A DNA stretch of 64,000 nucleotides from Nitrosopumilus sp. Nsub. Its GTDB lineage: Archaea; Thermoproteota; Nitrososphaeria; Nitrososphaerales; Nitrosopumilaceae. The notes under the pieces were generated by a model. That model worked only from the letters and a program-made list of their open reading frames with translations. It searched no databases and was not told the origin of the DNA. Positions 8,237 through 16,163 of this stretch are shown here, in pieces. The position numbers and the translations under genes are program-made. The stretch covers positions 36,940 to 100,939 of the forward strand of contig NZ_LQMW01000023.1 of assembly GCF_001541925.1 (NCBI RefSeq). Direction: 5' to 3'. Numbering within the stretch: position 1 is the stretch's first letter; each line of letters begins with the position of its first letter.

Positions 8237-8667
8237 TATTTGACAATAGTTACAGGAGCCTTTGCTTTATGCAAAATAAAATTTGAGGTGCTTCCAAAAA
8301 ACAACTCCATAGGAAATCCCATTCCTCGGGAACCTATGACGATTTGATCAATTTCATTAGCAGGATTATTTGCAAATGTGGTCAAATCAATACCTGACGT
8401 ATGACCTCCAATAACAACTGCGTTAAACGGAATTTTGTTTTTTTCCATCTTTTTTTTAACCTTATTCATTATTTCTCTTGCATTTTTCTTCCATTTTTTT
8501 TCTGGAAGTATAGGAGCTCTAACAGCAGAAAATGCACTAAAACTTGTATCACTATGAACGCCAATAATGGCCGCACCAGATTGTTTTGCAAATAAAATTG
8601 CTTTATCTAACCCTCTCAAAGAGTTTTTTGAACCATCTAAACAAACCATTATTTTCTTTAAACTCAT
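8236..8667 (-). CDS. UspA-type universal stress protein
   Basis: A 143-residue UspA-family protein with KKIMVCLDGSKNSLRGLDKA at the N-terminus (conserved Asp) and GSRGMGFPMELFFGSTSNF at the C-terminus, a full G-2x-G-9x-G-S motif, so nucleotide binding is expected. It shares the DGSKNSLRGLD segment with the protein at 7546, pointing to local duplication. A decayed PNPOx-like fragment follows immediately downstream on the same strand. Confidence 0.92.
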   Translation of the reverse strand: MSLKKIMVCLDGSKNSLRGLDKAILFAKQSGAAIIGVHSDTSFSAFSAVRAPILPEKKWKKNAREIMNKVKKKMEKNKIPFNAVVIGGHTSGIDLTTFANNPANEIDQIVIGSRGMGFPMELFFGSTSNFILHKAKAPVTIVK

Positions 8668-8786
8668 ACTAAAAAATTGATTTAATCTCTATTTATCTAA
8701 CGTACTTGTTTACTAAGATTGAAAATAATTCTACAGTGTGTTTTATTGCCAATTATGATGTCAAAATATACAAAAATAATTTAAAA

Positions 8787-8897
8787 TTATTGCCATCTGT
8801 CTCTAAATTGATGACAATCACAGATACATCCTTTTTGGCAACGCATTCTCTTACAATCTGTACAGATTTTTTTATTCCAATATGGTGCAGTATTCAT
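8787..8897 (-). CDS. Cys-rich micro-protein, 36 residues
   Basis: The reverse strand encodes MNTAPYWNKKICTDCKRM and continues RCQKGCICDCH before a short basic tail. Cysteines at 12, 15, 20, 24, 26 and 28 plus His29 could bind one or two zinc ions or an Fe-S cluster. It sits between a UspA and a CBS gene. It is too short for routine calling, but the Cys spacing and the absence of any overlapping gene make it a likely real protein of unknown function. Confidence 0.6.
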   Translation of the reverse strand: MNTAPYWNKKICTDCKRMRCQKGCICDCHQFRDRWQ

Positions 8898-8972
8898 ATT
8901 TGATTCAATGAAGAGATATTGCGAACTTTTAAAAAAATTAATGTAGTAAAGATCACAATCATTATCTCATTT

Positions 8973-9434
8973 CTAAAGATAAGGACTATAATTGGCAAAA
9001 ATTTTGACAACTGAATGAAAATACATATCTCGGACATCTTGTTCAGTACATGTTGCCAACAAATTAACAACATCTCTAGCAGTTATGATTCCTACAACAT
9101 TTTCATTGTCAACTACGGGTAATTTCAATATTTTTCTATCGTGCATTAAATCTGCAGCAGTTCTTATGGATTCATCAGAATTGATTGAAAATAAAGGAGA
9201 TGACATTATTTGTTTAATTTGTGAAGTAATTGGGTATGCGTGAGCTACAGCTTTTATTGCAAAATCCCTATCTGTGACAATGCCTATTGGAGAATTATTT
9301 TCCATGACTATAATTGCGCCTACTTTAGCATCTTCCATCATTTTTGCAGATTCATTAATCGTCATTGAAGAATCAACAGAAACAACAGATTTTGTCATTA
9401 CATTTTCAACAGTGAGAGTTTTACCATTATTCAT
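8973..9434 (-). CDS. CBS-domain pair protein
   Basis: A 153-residue protein with two CBS motifs (about 8-60 and 70-125): GAIIVMENNSPIGIVTDRDF, then KLPVVDNENVVGIITARDVV. About 25 residues follow the Bateman module (QDVRDMYFHSVVKIF). It probably binds an adenosine ligand as a dimer. It is divergent from the UspA gene at 9548, repeating the UspA/CBS divergent arrangement seen at 7546/7661. Confidence 0.9.
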   Translation of the reverse strand: MNNGKTLTVENVMTKSVVSVDSSMTINESAKMMEDAKVGAIIVMENNSPIGIVTDRDFAIKAVAHAYPITSQIKQIMSSPLFSINSDESIRTAADLMHDRKILKLPVVDNENVVGIITARDVVNLLATCTEQDVRDMYFHSVVKIFANYSPYL

Positions 9435-9547
9435 TTATTCTATTATGTTAAATCCAGTATATGATAAGGATTCTAAATTATCAGTGGTGGTAATCAATTT
9501 CGATAATTAGTGTGGTCTTTAAACTTTATAATGTTTTATTTTAATAT

Positions 9548-9973
9548 GTGGTAATTAAAATTAAAAAAATTCTTGTTGCATTAGATGGTTCAAAAAATTC
9601 TTTCAAATGTCTTGATGTTGCCATTAATTTGGCTAGACAGTGTCAAGCTTCTATTACTTGTCTATATGTACTAGAAATAGAAAAGCCTCAAACAAATCAA
9701 CAAATTTCTCCATTAGAAAAAAAATTATTATTATTTGCACAAAAAGTTATGGAAAAAGCAAAGATTGAAACAACAAAACACGAGATTTTATTTTTTGATG
9801 AAATTTCTTATGGGGACAGTGGGAAAAGAATTGTGGATGTTGCACAAAGAAAAAACTTTGACATGATAGTAATTGGTTCAAGAGGAATAGGCGCCGCAAA
9901 AGAATTGTTTTTTGGAAGTGTATCAAACTACGTTTTACATAAATCAAAAAAGCCAGTTTTGATTGTAAAATGA
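9548..9973 (+). CDS. UspA-type universal stress protein
   Basis: A 141-residue UspA-family protein starting with GTG (MVIKIKKILVALDGS). It has the conserved N-terminal Asp and the complete motif GSRGIGAAKELFFGSVSNYV, almost identical to the C-terminus of the protein at 7118. The middle is divergent (KPQTNQQISPLEKK), which is where family members vary. ATP binding is likely. It converges with the four-CBS protein at 9979. Confidence 0.92.
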   Translation: MVIKIKKILVALDGSKNSFKCLDVAINLARQCQASITCLYVLEIEKPQTNQQISPLEKKLLLFAQKVMEKAKIETTKHEILFFDEISYGDSGKRIVDVAQRKNFDMIVIGSRGIGAAKELFFGSVSNYVLHKSKKPVLIVK

Positions 9974-9978
9974 AATTA

Positions 9979-10890
9979 TCAAATTAGAACATGCACAATA
10001 TCCGATTTGGTAATTATTCCGCATAATTTTGATTTTTTAACCACGGGAATCCCACTGATATTGTATTTGATCATAAGTTTTATGGCATATTGGATGTCTT
10101 TATCGCTCTCAACTGTAACGGGATTGGGTGTCATTATGTCTGTAGCATGAAATGGAAATAGATAACTCATTTGATTTGAATCCATCTCATTGAATCCTTT
10201 TTTGAATTTGTATTCTTGAACTTCTTTAGGATCTGCGGAATCTGCAATCCATTGAGGTATTTTTGCAGGAACAAAATCTCTAAAAGTTATAATTCCCACA
10301 GGTTTTTGGTCCCTTTTTATAATTATTCGAGATATTCTATATTTCATCAATAAATTTTCTACAAGTAATATTGGATCACTTGGTTCAGCTGAAATTACCT
10401 TTTTTTTCATAATTTTTGAAACTTTGATTGGTGTTGTTTCAGTAGTGAGGAAAATTTTCACAAGACTTGTTTTTGTAACAATTCCTTCTAGTGTGTTATC
10501 ATCATTTAATATGATTATTGAACTAATACCATACTTTTTCATCATCTTTGCACATTCTTGAATAGAATTGTTTCTAGTTAATGTGAATATTTTTTTTGGT
10601 TTGAATTCTTTTGCTTTTACTGATTTTATTGATTTTGTGCCTAATCCATAAATCTTTTTAGCAATATCTTTTTCAGTTATAATTCCAACTGGTTTTCTTT
10701 TATCTACTACTATCACTCGTTTTATTTTATTTTCTAATAGAATTTCTCTTGCTTTAACAAGCGTTGTGTTTGGGCTTATTGTATTTGGTTTTATAATGAT
10801 TTTTGATAATTTTAAATTTTTTGTATTCACAAAATCTTTAGTAGACAATTTGTTAAATACATCAACTACAATATCTTTATTGAAAATCAC
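9979..10890 (-). CDS. Protein with four CBS motifs (two Bateman modules)
   Basis: A 303-residue protein built of four CBS motifs. The first pair (about 30-150) includes VIVVDKRKPVGIITEKDIAK and SSIIILNDDNTLEGIVTKTS; the second (about 160-303) includes IIKRDQKPVGIITFRDFV and SGIPVVKKSKLCGIITKSD. A 40-residue linker before the last motif is unusual. No catalytic domain is attached, so it is probably a ligand sensor acting on partners. It is the largest member of the local UspA/CBS cluster. Confidence 0.9.
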   Translation of the reverse strand: MIFNKDIVVDVFNKLSTKDFVNTKNLKLSKIIIKPNTISPNTTLVKAREILLENKIKRVIVVDKRKPVGIITEKDIAKKIYGLGTKSIKSVKAKEFKPKKIFTLTRNNSIQECAKMMKKYGISSIIILNDDNTLEGIVTKTSLVKIFLTTETTPIKVSKIMKKKVISAEPSDPILLVENLLMKYRISRIIIKRDQKPVGIITFRDFVPAKIPQWIADSADPKEVQEYKFKKGFNEMDSNQMSYLFPFHATDIMTPNPVTVESDKDIQYAIKLMIKYNISGIPVVKKSKLCGIITKSDIVHVLI

Positions 10891-11020
10891 ATATGAGAAT
10901 TTACGTGTTAATTTAAAGAAATTTAAAACAAGTACAAGTTATGAAAAACATTGTAATTAATTCAGTATTAAAAAATACAGTAATTATTGCAATCAAAAAA
11001 AATCCATGGGATGTGTAAAC

Positions 11021-11365
11021 ATGTCAAAACAAGTTCCTTTGTTTATAATTGGTCTTCCAAAGGATGAACCTGCAAATGAATTTTTAATGCTAAAATTCGG
11101 AGATACTTTAGAAAAAGCCAATAAAATATTCTCAAATATTATTGAAGCTAAAATTGCAATAAAGACCCAGAATACAGAAGGTGAAAGAACACATTATGAT
11201 GTTACAGCCACTGTAATTACTACTGACAATCAATTAATTTATGCAGAATCAGGATGGGACCTGCTCAAAATTACAGAAAAATTATGTAGAAAATTGGAAG
11301 GTGAATTATCAAAACATGTGGATAATCGTCAAAGAGAAAGTATTAGGAAAAGAGGTTTGAATTAA
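11021..11365 (+). CDS. Small alpha/beta protein resembling ribosome hibernation factor HPF/RaiA
   Basis: A roughly 114-residue protein. From about residue 15 it alternates strand and helix: LKFGDTLEKANKIFSNIIEA, then HYDVTATVITTDNQLIYAES, a helix WDLLKITEKLCRKLEGEL, and a basic tail SKHVDNRQRESIRKRG. This beta-alpha-beta-beta-alpha order with a paired-strand XVTATV and a closing basic helix resembles the HPF/YfiA fold that binds the ribosomal decoding centre. It abuts the UspA gene at 11366 with no gap, fitting a stress operon. I chose the ATG at 11021 over 11006. The family call is tentative. Confidence 0.6.
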   Translation: MSKQVPLFIIGLPKDEPANEFLMLKFGDTLEKANKIFSNIIEAKIAIKTQNTEGERTHYDVTATVITTDNQLIYAESGWDLLKITEKLCRKLEGELSKHVDNRQRESIRKRGLN

Positions 11366-11800
11366 ATGCTTTTTCAAAATATTTTGGTTCCAGTGGATCT
11401 GTCTAAACAATCTACCAGAGCTTTTAAAATTGCATTGGATATTTCAAAAAAATATAATTCAAAATTAACAGTAGTTACTTGTATAGAACTTTATCCTTCT
11501 TTTCATTTATTTTATCAAGAGAGACCAATCCCTGAAGAGATAAAAAAAATAAATAAAATGTTTGAAGATCATTTGAAAGAATTAGAGTCTCTTGCAAGCA
11601 AAAAAAATATTTCTTTAAAAAGTAATATTTTAAAATCTCCTTCTGTTGTTAAAGCCATTCTAAATTTTGCAAAATCTAAAAAACATGATTTGATTGTAAT
11701 GGGTTCTCATGGTAAAACTGGTTTTGATAAATTATTGTTAGGCAGTGTTGCAAATGGTGTATCTCAAAAAGCACATTGCCCCATCATGATTGTAAAATAA
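11366..11800 (+). CDS. UspA-type universal stress protein
   Basis: A 144-residue UspA-family protein beginning FQNILVPVDLSKQSTRAF with Asp at the conserved place and ending with the motif GSHGKTGFDKLLLGSVANGV, a complete G-2x-G-9x-G-S site. It belongs to a more canonical bacterial-like UspA branch than its neighbours. The ATG follows the preceding stop directly, so translation is probably coupled with the HPF-like gene. The dehydrogenase at 11815 follows after 14 bases, giving a three-gene operon. Confidence 0.92.
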   Translation: MLFQNILVPVDLSKQSTRAFKIALDISKKYNSKLTVVTCIELYPSFHLFYQERPIPEEIKKINKMFEDHLKELESLASKKNISLKSNILKSPSVVKAILNFAKSKKHDLIVMGSHGKTGFDKLLLGSVANGVSQKAHCPIMIVK

Positions 11801-11814
11801 TGGGATAAAGTATA

Positions 11815-12711
11815 ATGATTACAATTATCGGTAGTGGTTTGGTTGGAACATCTATTGCATTTCTTTGTGCAACAAATGAATTGGATGATATTTTATTAAT
11901 TGATCATACCAAAAACAAAGCAATTGGAGAATCTCTAGATATTACAAATTCCATTTCTTCTACTTCAAAATATTCTATTAATGGAACTGATGATTATTCT
12001 AAATTAACTGGATCTAGAATTGTTGTAATTACAGCAAGCACAAAAACTAATTTAAAAAACAGAACAGAAAATATGGCTCAACATGTAAACATGATACAGG
12101 ATATTGCTAAAAAAATTAAACAATATTCTCCAAATGCAATCGTTTTGATAGTTTCCAATCCTCTTGATGTTTTGACTTATTTTTTTCAAAAAGAGTCTCA
12201 AATTTCCAGATTTAAGGTAATTGGAATTGCATCTAGCCTTGACAGTAGTAGATTTCAATATCATATTGCAAATAATTTCTCTATCCCTCAAACTTCTATT
12301 ACTGATGCTTTAGTTGTTGGAGAACATGGCGATACCATGGTGCCGATATTTTCTAATGTTCATGTTGATGGGAATTTTTTCCCAATATCTGATAATGATC
12401 AAGGTATTATTACTTGTAATGTTAGAAATTATTGGAAAACATTGAGAGATAATCATTGTCAATCAAAGTTTGGAATTGCTAAAAATGTTTATGATGTTAT
12501 TGATACAATACTCAATAAAAAAGAAATATCTATTCCAGCATCAATTGTTCTTGAAGGAGAATATGGAGAAAATAATGTTGCTATTGGAGTCCCAATCAAA
12601 ATTAATCATACAGGGGTTAAAGAAATTAAAAATATAGATTTTAATCAATCTGAAAAAATTTTATTTAAAAAATCATCTGAGACAATAAAAAATAATATTC
12701 ATTCTGTCTAA
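11815..12711 (+). CDS. Divergent malate/lactate dehydrogenase family protein
   Basis: A 298-residue NAD-binding 2-hydroxyacid dehydrogenase of the LDH/MDH fold. Visible are the dinucleotide loop GSGLVG (6-11), VSNPLDVLTY, the catalytic Asp143/Arg146 in LDSSR, and the catalytic His171 in GEHGDTMVP. The mobile active-site loop, normally A-R-K-P-G-M-x-R, reads TKTNLKNR here, so the substrate-selecting Arg is Lys or Thr and the loop is longer. The C-terminal part is also shortened. The chemistry is probably retained but the substrate is uncertain. It sits in an operon with stress genes, not with citric-acid-cycle genes. Confidence 0.75.
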   Translation: MITIIGSGLVGTSIAFLCATNELDDILLIDHTKNKAIGESLDITNSISSTSKYSINGTDDYSKLTGSRIVVITASTKTNLKNRTENMAQHVNMIQDIAKKIKQYSPNAIVLIVSNPLDVLTYFFQKESQISRFKVIGIASSLDSSRFQYHIANNFSIPQTSITDALVVGEHGDTMVPIFSNVHVDGNFFPISDNDQGIITCNVRNYWKTLRDNHCQSKFGIAKNVYDVIDTILNKKEISIPASIVLEGEYGENNVAIGVPIKINHTGVKEIKNIDFNQSEKILFKKSSETIKNNIHSV

Positions 12712-12810
12712 TCTAGATTTTATTAGATTCACTCAAAAATGAATTTAAAATTAATTGTTTTTTCTGGTCCATCATTAATGCACATGTACTTGAAAAATAT
12801 TAGAAAAAAT

Positions 12811-12999
12811 ATGGTGCCAAAAGGAAACATGGGTGGTATGTGCTCCGATTGTAAATTTACATTCAAATATTTTGTAAAACCTAGATGTGCTGATGCTGAA
12901 ATTTTGAAAAAGAGTCGATATACAAAGTGTGGGAATTTTGCGTTAAAATTGAGAAGAGAGATAAAAAAACAAAATGCAATTACCTCTTTGAAATTTTAA
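12811..12999 (+). CDS. Cys-containing small basic protein
   Basis: A roughly 62-residue basic protein: MVPKGNMGGMCSDCKFTFKY, later KPRCADAE and YTKCGNFALKL. Four cysteines (CxxC, C, C) could form a zinc site. An upstream ATG at 12739 would add 24 residues without any recognisable feature, so I prefer 12811. It follows the dehydrogenase on the same strand by about 100 bases. No family is named; function unknown. Confidence 0.5.
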   Translation: MVPKGNMGGMCSDCKFTFKYFVKPRCADAEILKKSRYTKCGNFALKLRREIKKQNAITSLKF

Positions 13000-13253
13000 A
13001 TTATTAAAACCACATTACACAACAATCTCCCTTTTAGTCTGAATTCCCCAGTTTTCTTTCTTATGTTGTTTGAATCTTGGCAAATTAATTGCAATAATAT
13101 TTTAAAATAAGGTATGGCATTTTGGATATTGTCTTGTTTGTAATGTTTTATGTAATTTGTTTTTGACACAAGTAAATTTTCCAAATCAAAGCACAACAAT
13201 AGTGTTTTAATTTGTAAGAAATGTACTAGTGAATTATAAAAAATGGTTAATTA

Positions 13254-14060
13254 TCATTTTGATTTTTTACTTATCCACAAAGAGATAATTTTTGTAGCTA
13301 ACTCTTGTGGTTCAAGGGATTCATCTGCTGCCATCTTTGTAAATAATTTTGCGTTTTCTGTAGATAGTTTTATTCTGATGTTTTGTTTTTCTCTGAAATG
13401 ATTTGCCATTCGTCTTATAGTTGCATGTGATGCTGTGGGATCTAATTCTAATGCATCAAGGTACCTCTTTTTTGCAGAAGGAGAATAACGTTTGATTTTA
13501 TTTGCAATTTCTATAGAGTCCTCCACTTTAGGTAATATTCGATATAATCGAAGAACATCATTTTTTGAAATAATTTTGGGAACAAGTTCTTGTAATTTTA
13601 ATGGAATACTTGCAAATCCGGCATATTTTCTAAGTGTTTGAGGTGTAATTCCTAATGCTTTTGATGCTTTTTTTGTAGATTTCATGGATTTTATTAAAAA
13701 ATCACATGCTTGAGCCATTTCTGCAGTATTCATCTGTTTTCGATGTAGGTTCTCAATAATTGATACTGCCTTTGCATCCTCATCATCGTATGGTTTCTTT
13801 ACAACTAGAACTGGAATAGTTTTTGCACCAATTCGAGTTAATGCCTCTAGTCTTCTTTGACCTGCAATTAGTTTGAATGTTCCATCTTTGTTCTTTTGAA
13901 CTACTGGTGGATTTTGTAATCCTTCTTCTTGAATACTTTTTACTAGTTCATCTATCCCGTCAGTATTTAGTAATCTTGCTTCTACTTCATCCCATACAGT
14001 AACTTTTGATATTGGAACTGTTTCAATTTTGTGAAATAAAACGGAATTTGGTTTTGCCAA
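13254..14060 (-). CDS. ParB/Srx-domain DNA-binding protein
   Basis: A 268-residue protein with a ParB N-terminal (ParB/Srx) domain (about 10-110) and a KorB-like helix-turn-helix region. Motifs are GQRRLEAL (67-74), matching the GxRR box that in bacterial ParB binds CTP, and ENLHRKQMN (103-111), matching the conserved ENxxRxxL box. The helix-turn-helix lies near TKKASKALGITPQTLRKY. The C-terminal part (RRMANHFREKQNIRIKLS) could dimerise. No parA is adjacent. It may act in chromosome segregation or as a regulator; which of these is unknown for Thaumarchaeota. Confidence 0.85.
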   Translation of the reverse strand: MAKPNSVLFHKIETVPISKVTVWDEVEARLLNTDGIDELVKSIQEEGLQNPPVVQKNKDGTFKLIAGQRRLEALTRIGAKTIPVLVVKKPYDDEDAKAVSIIENLHRKQMNTAEMAQACDFLIKSMKSTKKASKALGITPQTLRKYAGFASIPLKLQELVPKIISKNDVLRLYRILPKVEDSIEIANKIKRYSPSAKKRYLDALELDPTASHATIRRMANHFREKQNIRIKLSTENAKLFTKMAADESLEPQELATKIISLWISKKSK

Positions 14061-14157
14061 TATAATTAATTTTTACCGTTTACATAAAAATATTGTTACA
14101 TTTTTTATGTTTGAAACTTTTATTAAAAATTAATAACTGCTCAAAACATCTTAAATT

Positions 14158-14355
14158 ATGGCAAAAGTAATCTCAAAGTCAGTTAAAAAGTCAAAACCTA
14201 CAAAAAAAGTTACTAAATCAAAGACTACAAAATCCAAAACCAAAAAGACAGTTAAATCAAAATCCTCAAAAAAAGACGAATTATCTAAATTATTATCACA
14301 AGTTGATCTATTGGAAAAAAAAATTGATGAATTACTAGCTAAAAATTCTGCTTAA
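14158..14355 (+). CDS. Lysine/serine/threonine-rich small protein
   Basis: A 65-residue protein. Residues 1-40 are almost entirely K, S and T with a repeated K-S/T-K pattern (KPTKKVTKSKTTKSKTKK), resembling histone-tail or H1-like low-complexity sequence; residues 41-62 form a short leucine-rich coiled coil (LSQVDLLEKKIDELL). It may bind nucleic acid, which is inference from charge. It is divergent from the ParB-like gene with about 100 bases between. A similar Lys/Thr-rich protein lies at 33403. Confidence 0.7.
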   Translation: MAKVISKSVKKSKPTKKVTKSKTTKSKTKKTVKSKSSKKDELSKLLSQVDLLEKKIDELLAKNSA

Positions 14356-14528
14356 AAATATTGTACCTTAATTTCAGTGGTTTGATTATTTTTTGATTTT
14401 AAGATATTGTTACAGCATGGACAACGTATACTCTTACACATCATAAAAATATCACATGAGAAACATCTCTTTGCACCGTTTTTGTAAGTGTGAATATCTT
14501 TATCAAATTTAGTACATCTACCAGTGCA
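14352..14528 (-). pseudogene. Zinc-ribbon-like micro-protein with start codon out of frame
   Basis: The reverse frame reads CTGRCTKFDKDIHTYKNGAK, then RCFSCDIFMMCKSIRCPCC and a polar tail: at least four CxxC-type pairs, a pattern I know from small archaeal zinc proteins that begin M(x)CTGxC. A TGA lies directly before the first Cys, and the only ATG is shifted by one base (A-TGC). Either one base was lost at the start, an unusual start is used, or the gene is newly dead. It overlaps the end of the 14158 gene by four bases. Confidence 0.5.
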
Positions 14529-14816
14529 TCAAAAAAAGAATTGATATGTTTACTATACTAAAGTATGACCGTGAGTTGTAGGCCAAAATTTAAGAGAGAA
14601 TTTAGTTCTGCAATTCTAAATAATTCATTCATTGTAATTTATCTGAAAAATAATTTTTAAAAAAGGAGTTGCCAAGCCATTTCAAGGTAATTAAAGAAGT
14701 GACTCGACACCTCATTGAATCGTAATTTTAATTCAATTTTATCCTTTTAAAACATTTTTTAGATTTTGAGCCTAAAAATCAAACAAAGTAATATGTGATG
14801 AATTTCTAATCATTTT

Positions 14817-14918
14817 ATGAATTTGATCAAAGAATGTCTTCATTGTGGACGTGAATTTCAAGACGTATCAAGTGATTTTTGTTCATCTAAATGCGCAGCA
14901 GAAGTTTCTGATGAATAA
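14817..14918 (+). CDS. Zinc-ribbon-like micro-protein, 33 residues
   Basis: The sequence begins MNLIKECLHCGREFQDVSSD and ends FCSSKCAAEVSDE. Two CxxC pairs 12 residues apart (C7xxC10 and C22xxxC26) give a treble-clef-like zinc site, similar to small FYVE/TRASH-like or C2C2 ribbons. It stands alone between the Lys-rich gene and gap. Function unknown; the Cys spacing makes it a likely real gene. Confidence 0.6.
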   Translation: MNLIKECLHCGREFQDVSSDFCSSKCAAEVSDE

Positions 14919-15110
14919 TATTTTAAAAAAATAAACTGCATCAAAGAACTAGCATTGTCAAAAACATTCCACCATTGAGAAATAATATGAGTAGTGTGTT
15001 AATAGATACATGATACACACCAAAACTGATATAAAAAATATATCTTCGAATGGTGTTCTAAATAGCCTTTTGTTCAATTAGTTAATAATTAAGGTGATTG
15101 AAGAGTTATT

Positions 15111-16163
15111 ATGAAAAAGGTGTTTGTTAATGGATATGGTTCTATTGGCAGTAGAATTACATCTTTTCTAAAAGATGATCCTGAAATCACAGTATTTGGA
15201 ATTGGAAAATACTCTCCTGATGAAAAAATAGATGTTGCAATATCTCGAGGATTAAATGTATATGTTCCAGAAAGAAAATTGAATGATTTTTCAAATTATA
15301 AAATTTCAGGAACTATTGAGTCTGCATTAGATGAATGTGATTTAGTAATTGATGCAGCACCTGGCGGTCATGGTTATAAAAATAAAAAAAATCTGTATGA
15401 GCCCAAAAATATTCCTGCTATTTATCAAGGTGGAGAATCTACGATTGGAGATGAATCTGTATCTGATTTATTGTTTAATTCTCGTGCAAATTATGATCTT
15501 GCATTAGGCAAAAAACATGTCATGCAAGGAAGTTGTAATGTTACTGGAATGGGTAGAATTCTAGAACCTTTACGTGAAAAATTTGGAGAAAAGTTAGTTA
15601 GATTTGATGTAACTTTAGTTCGAAGATGGGCAGATATTGAACAAACTGAAAAAAAAGTATCTGATACAATTGAAATGACTGAAAAACCTCATCACGGAGA
15701 TGATGTTAAATTGTATTTTGGAAAAGATGCCCCTCTTTATGTTCGTGCAATTAAAGTTCCTACAAGACAAATGCATTTGCATATTATGGATATTCGATTC
15801 AAAGAAACTGCTCCTAAACCATCTGAAATTCATGAGTTATTTACTAATGAATTTGGTGTAGCCACATTATGGACTGCAAAGGGTACTAAGGATGTTAGAG
15901 ATTATGCTCAAAATATGGGATTTAACTTTACAGACACAAATATGATTCACATTCATGCAAATATGACTACTTCAATTGGTGACACTGTTCAATTGATGTA
16001 CTCTGATGATCAAACAGGAATTGTAATTCCTGAAAATCACATGTTGTTACAAGCAATGTTGTTTGATAAATCATACGATGAAGCATTTACTCATACTGAA
16101 TCTATTTTCCATATGAATGAAAAGAAAGAAAAACTTCAAACAAATTTTGCTAAGAATGATTAA
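15111..16163 (+). CDS. gap: Glyceraldehyde-3-phosphate dehydrogenase, archaeal type II
   Basis: A 350-residue NAD(P)-dependent phosphorylating GAPDH of the archaeal class. The dinucleotide loop is NGYGSIGSR (7-15). The catalytic Cys is C142 in the archaeal signature GSCNVTGMGR (bacterial enzymes read SCTTN). The length is usual. In autotrophic thaumarchaea it works in the gluconeogenic direction, reducing 1,3-bisphosphoglycerate. An AAGGTGAT about 14 bases before the ATG is a possible ribosome-binding site. It is convergent with the CorC-like gene, ending four bases into it. Confidence 0.95.
   Translation: MKKVFVNGYGSIGSRITSFLKDDPEITVFGIGKYSPDEKIDVAISRGLNVYVPERKLNDFSNYKISGTIESALDECDLVIDAAPGGHGYKNKKNLYEPKNIPAIYQGGESTIGDESVSDLLFNSRANYDLALGKKHVMQGSCNVTGMGRILEPLREKFGEKLVRFDVTLVRRWADIEQTEKKVSDTIEMTEKPHHGDDVKLYFGKDAPLYVRAIKVPTRQMHLHIMDIRFKETAPKPSEIHELFTNEFGVATLWTAKGTKDVRDYAQNMGFNFTDTNMIHIHANMTTSIGDTVQLMYSDDQTGIVIPENHMLLQAMLFDKSYDEAFTHTESIFHMNEKKEKLQTNFAKND

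Noticed and set aside
8706..8903. 65-codon plus-strand ORF
   Set aside because: The opposite strand carries the Cys-rich micro-gene at 8787-8897, which has the better protein pattern.
10939..11016. 25-codon frame MKNIVINSVLKNTVIIAIKK upstream of the HPF-like gene
   Set aside because: Composition is what AT-rich DNA gives by chance; no coupling signal.
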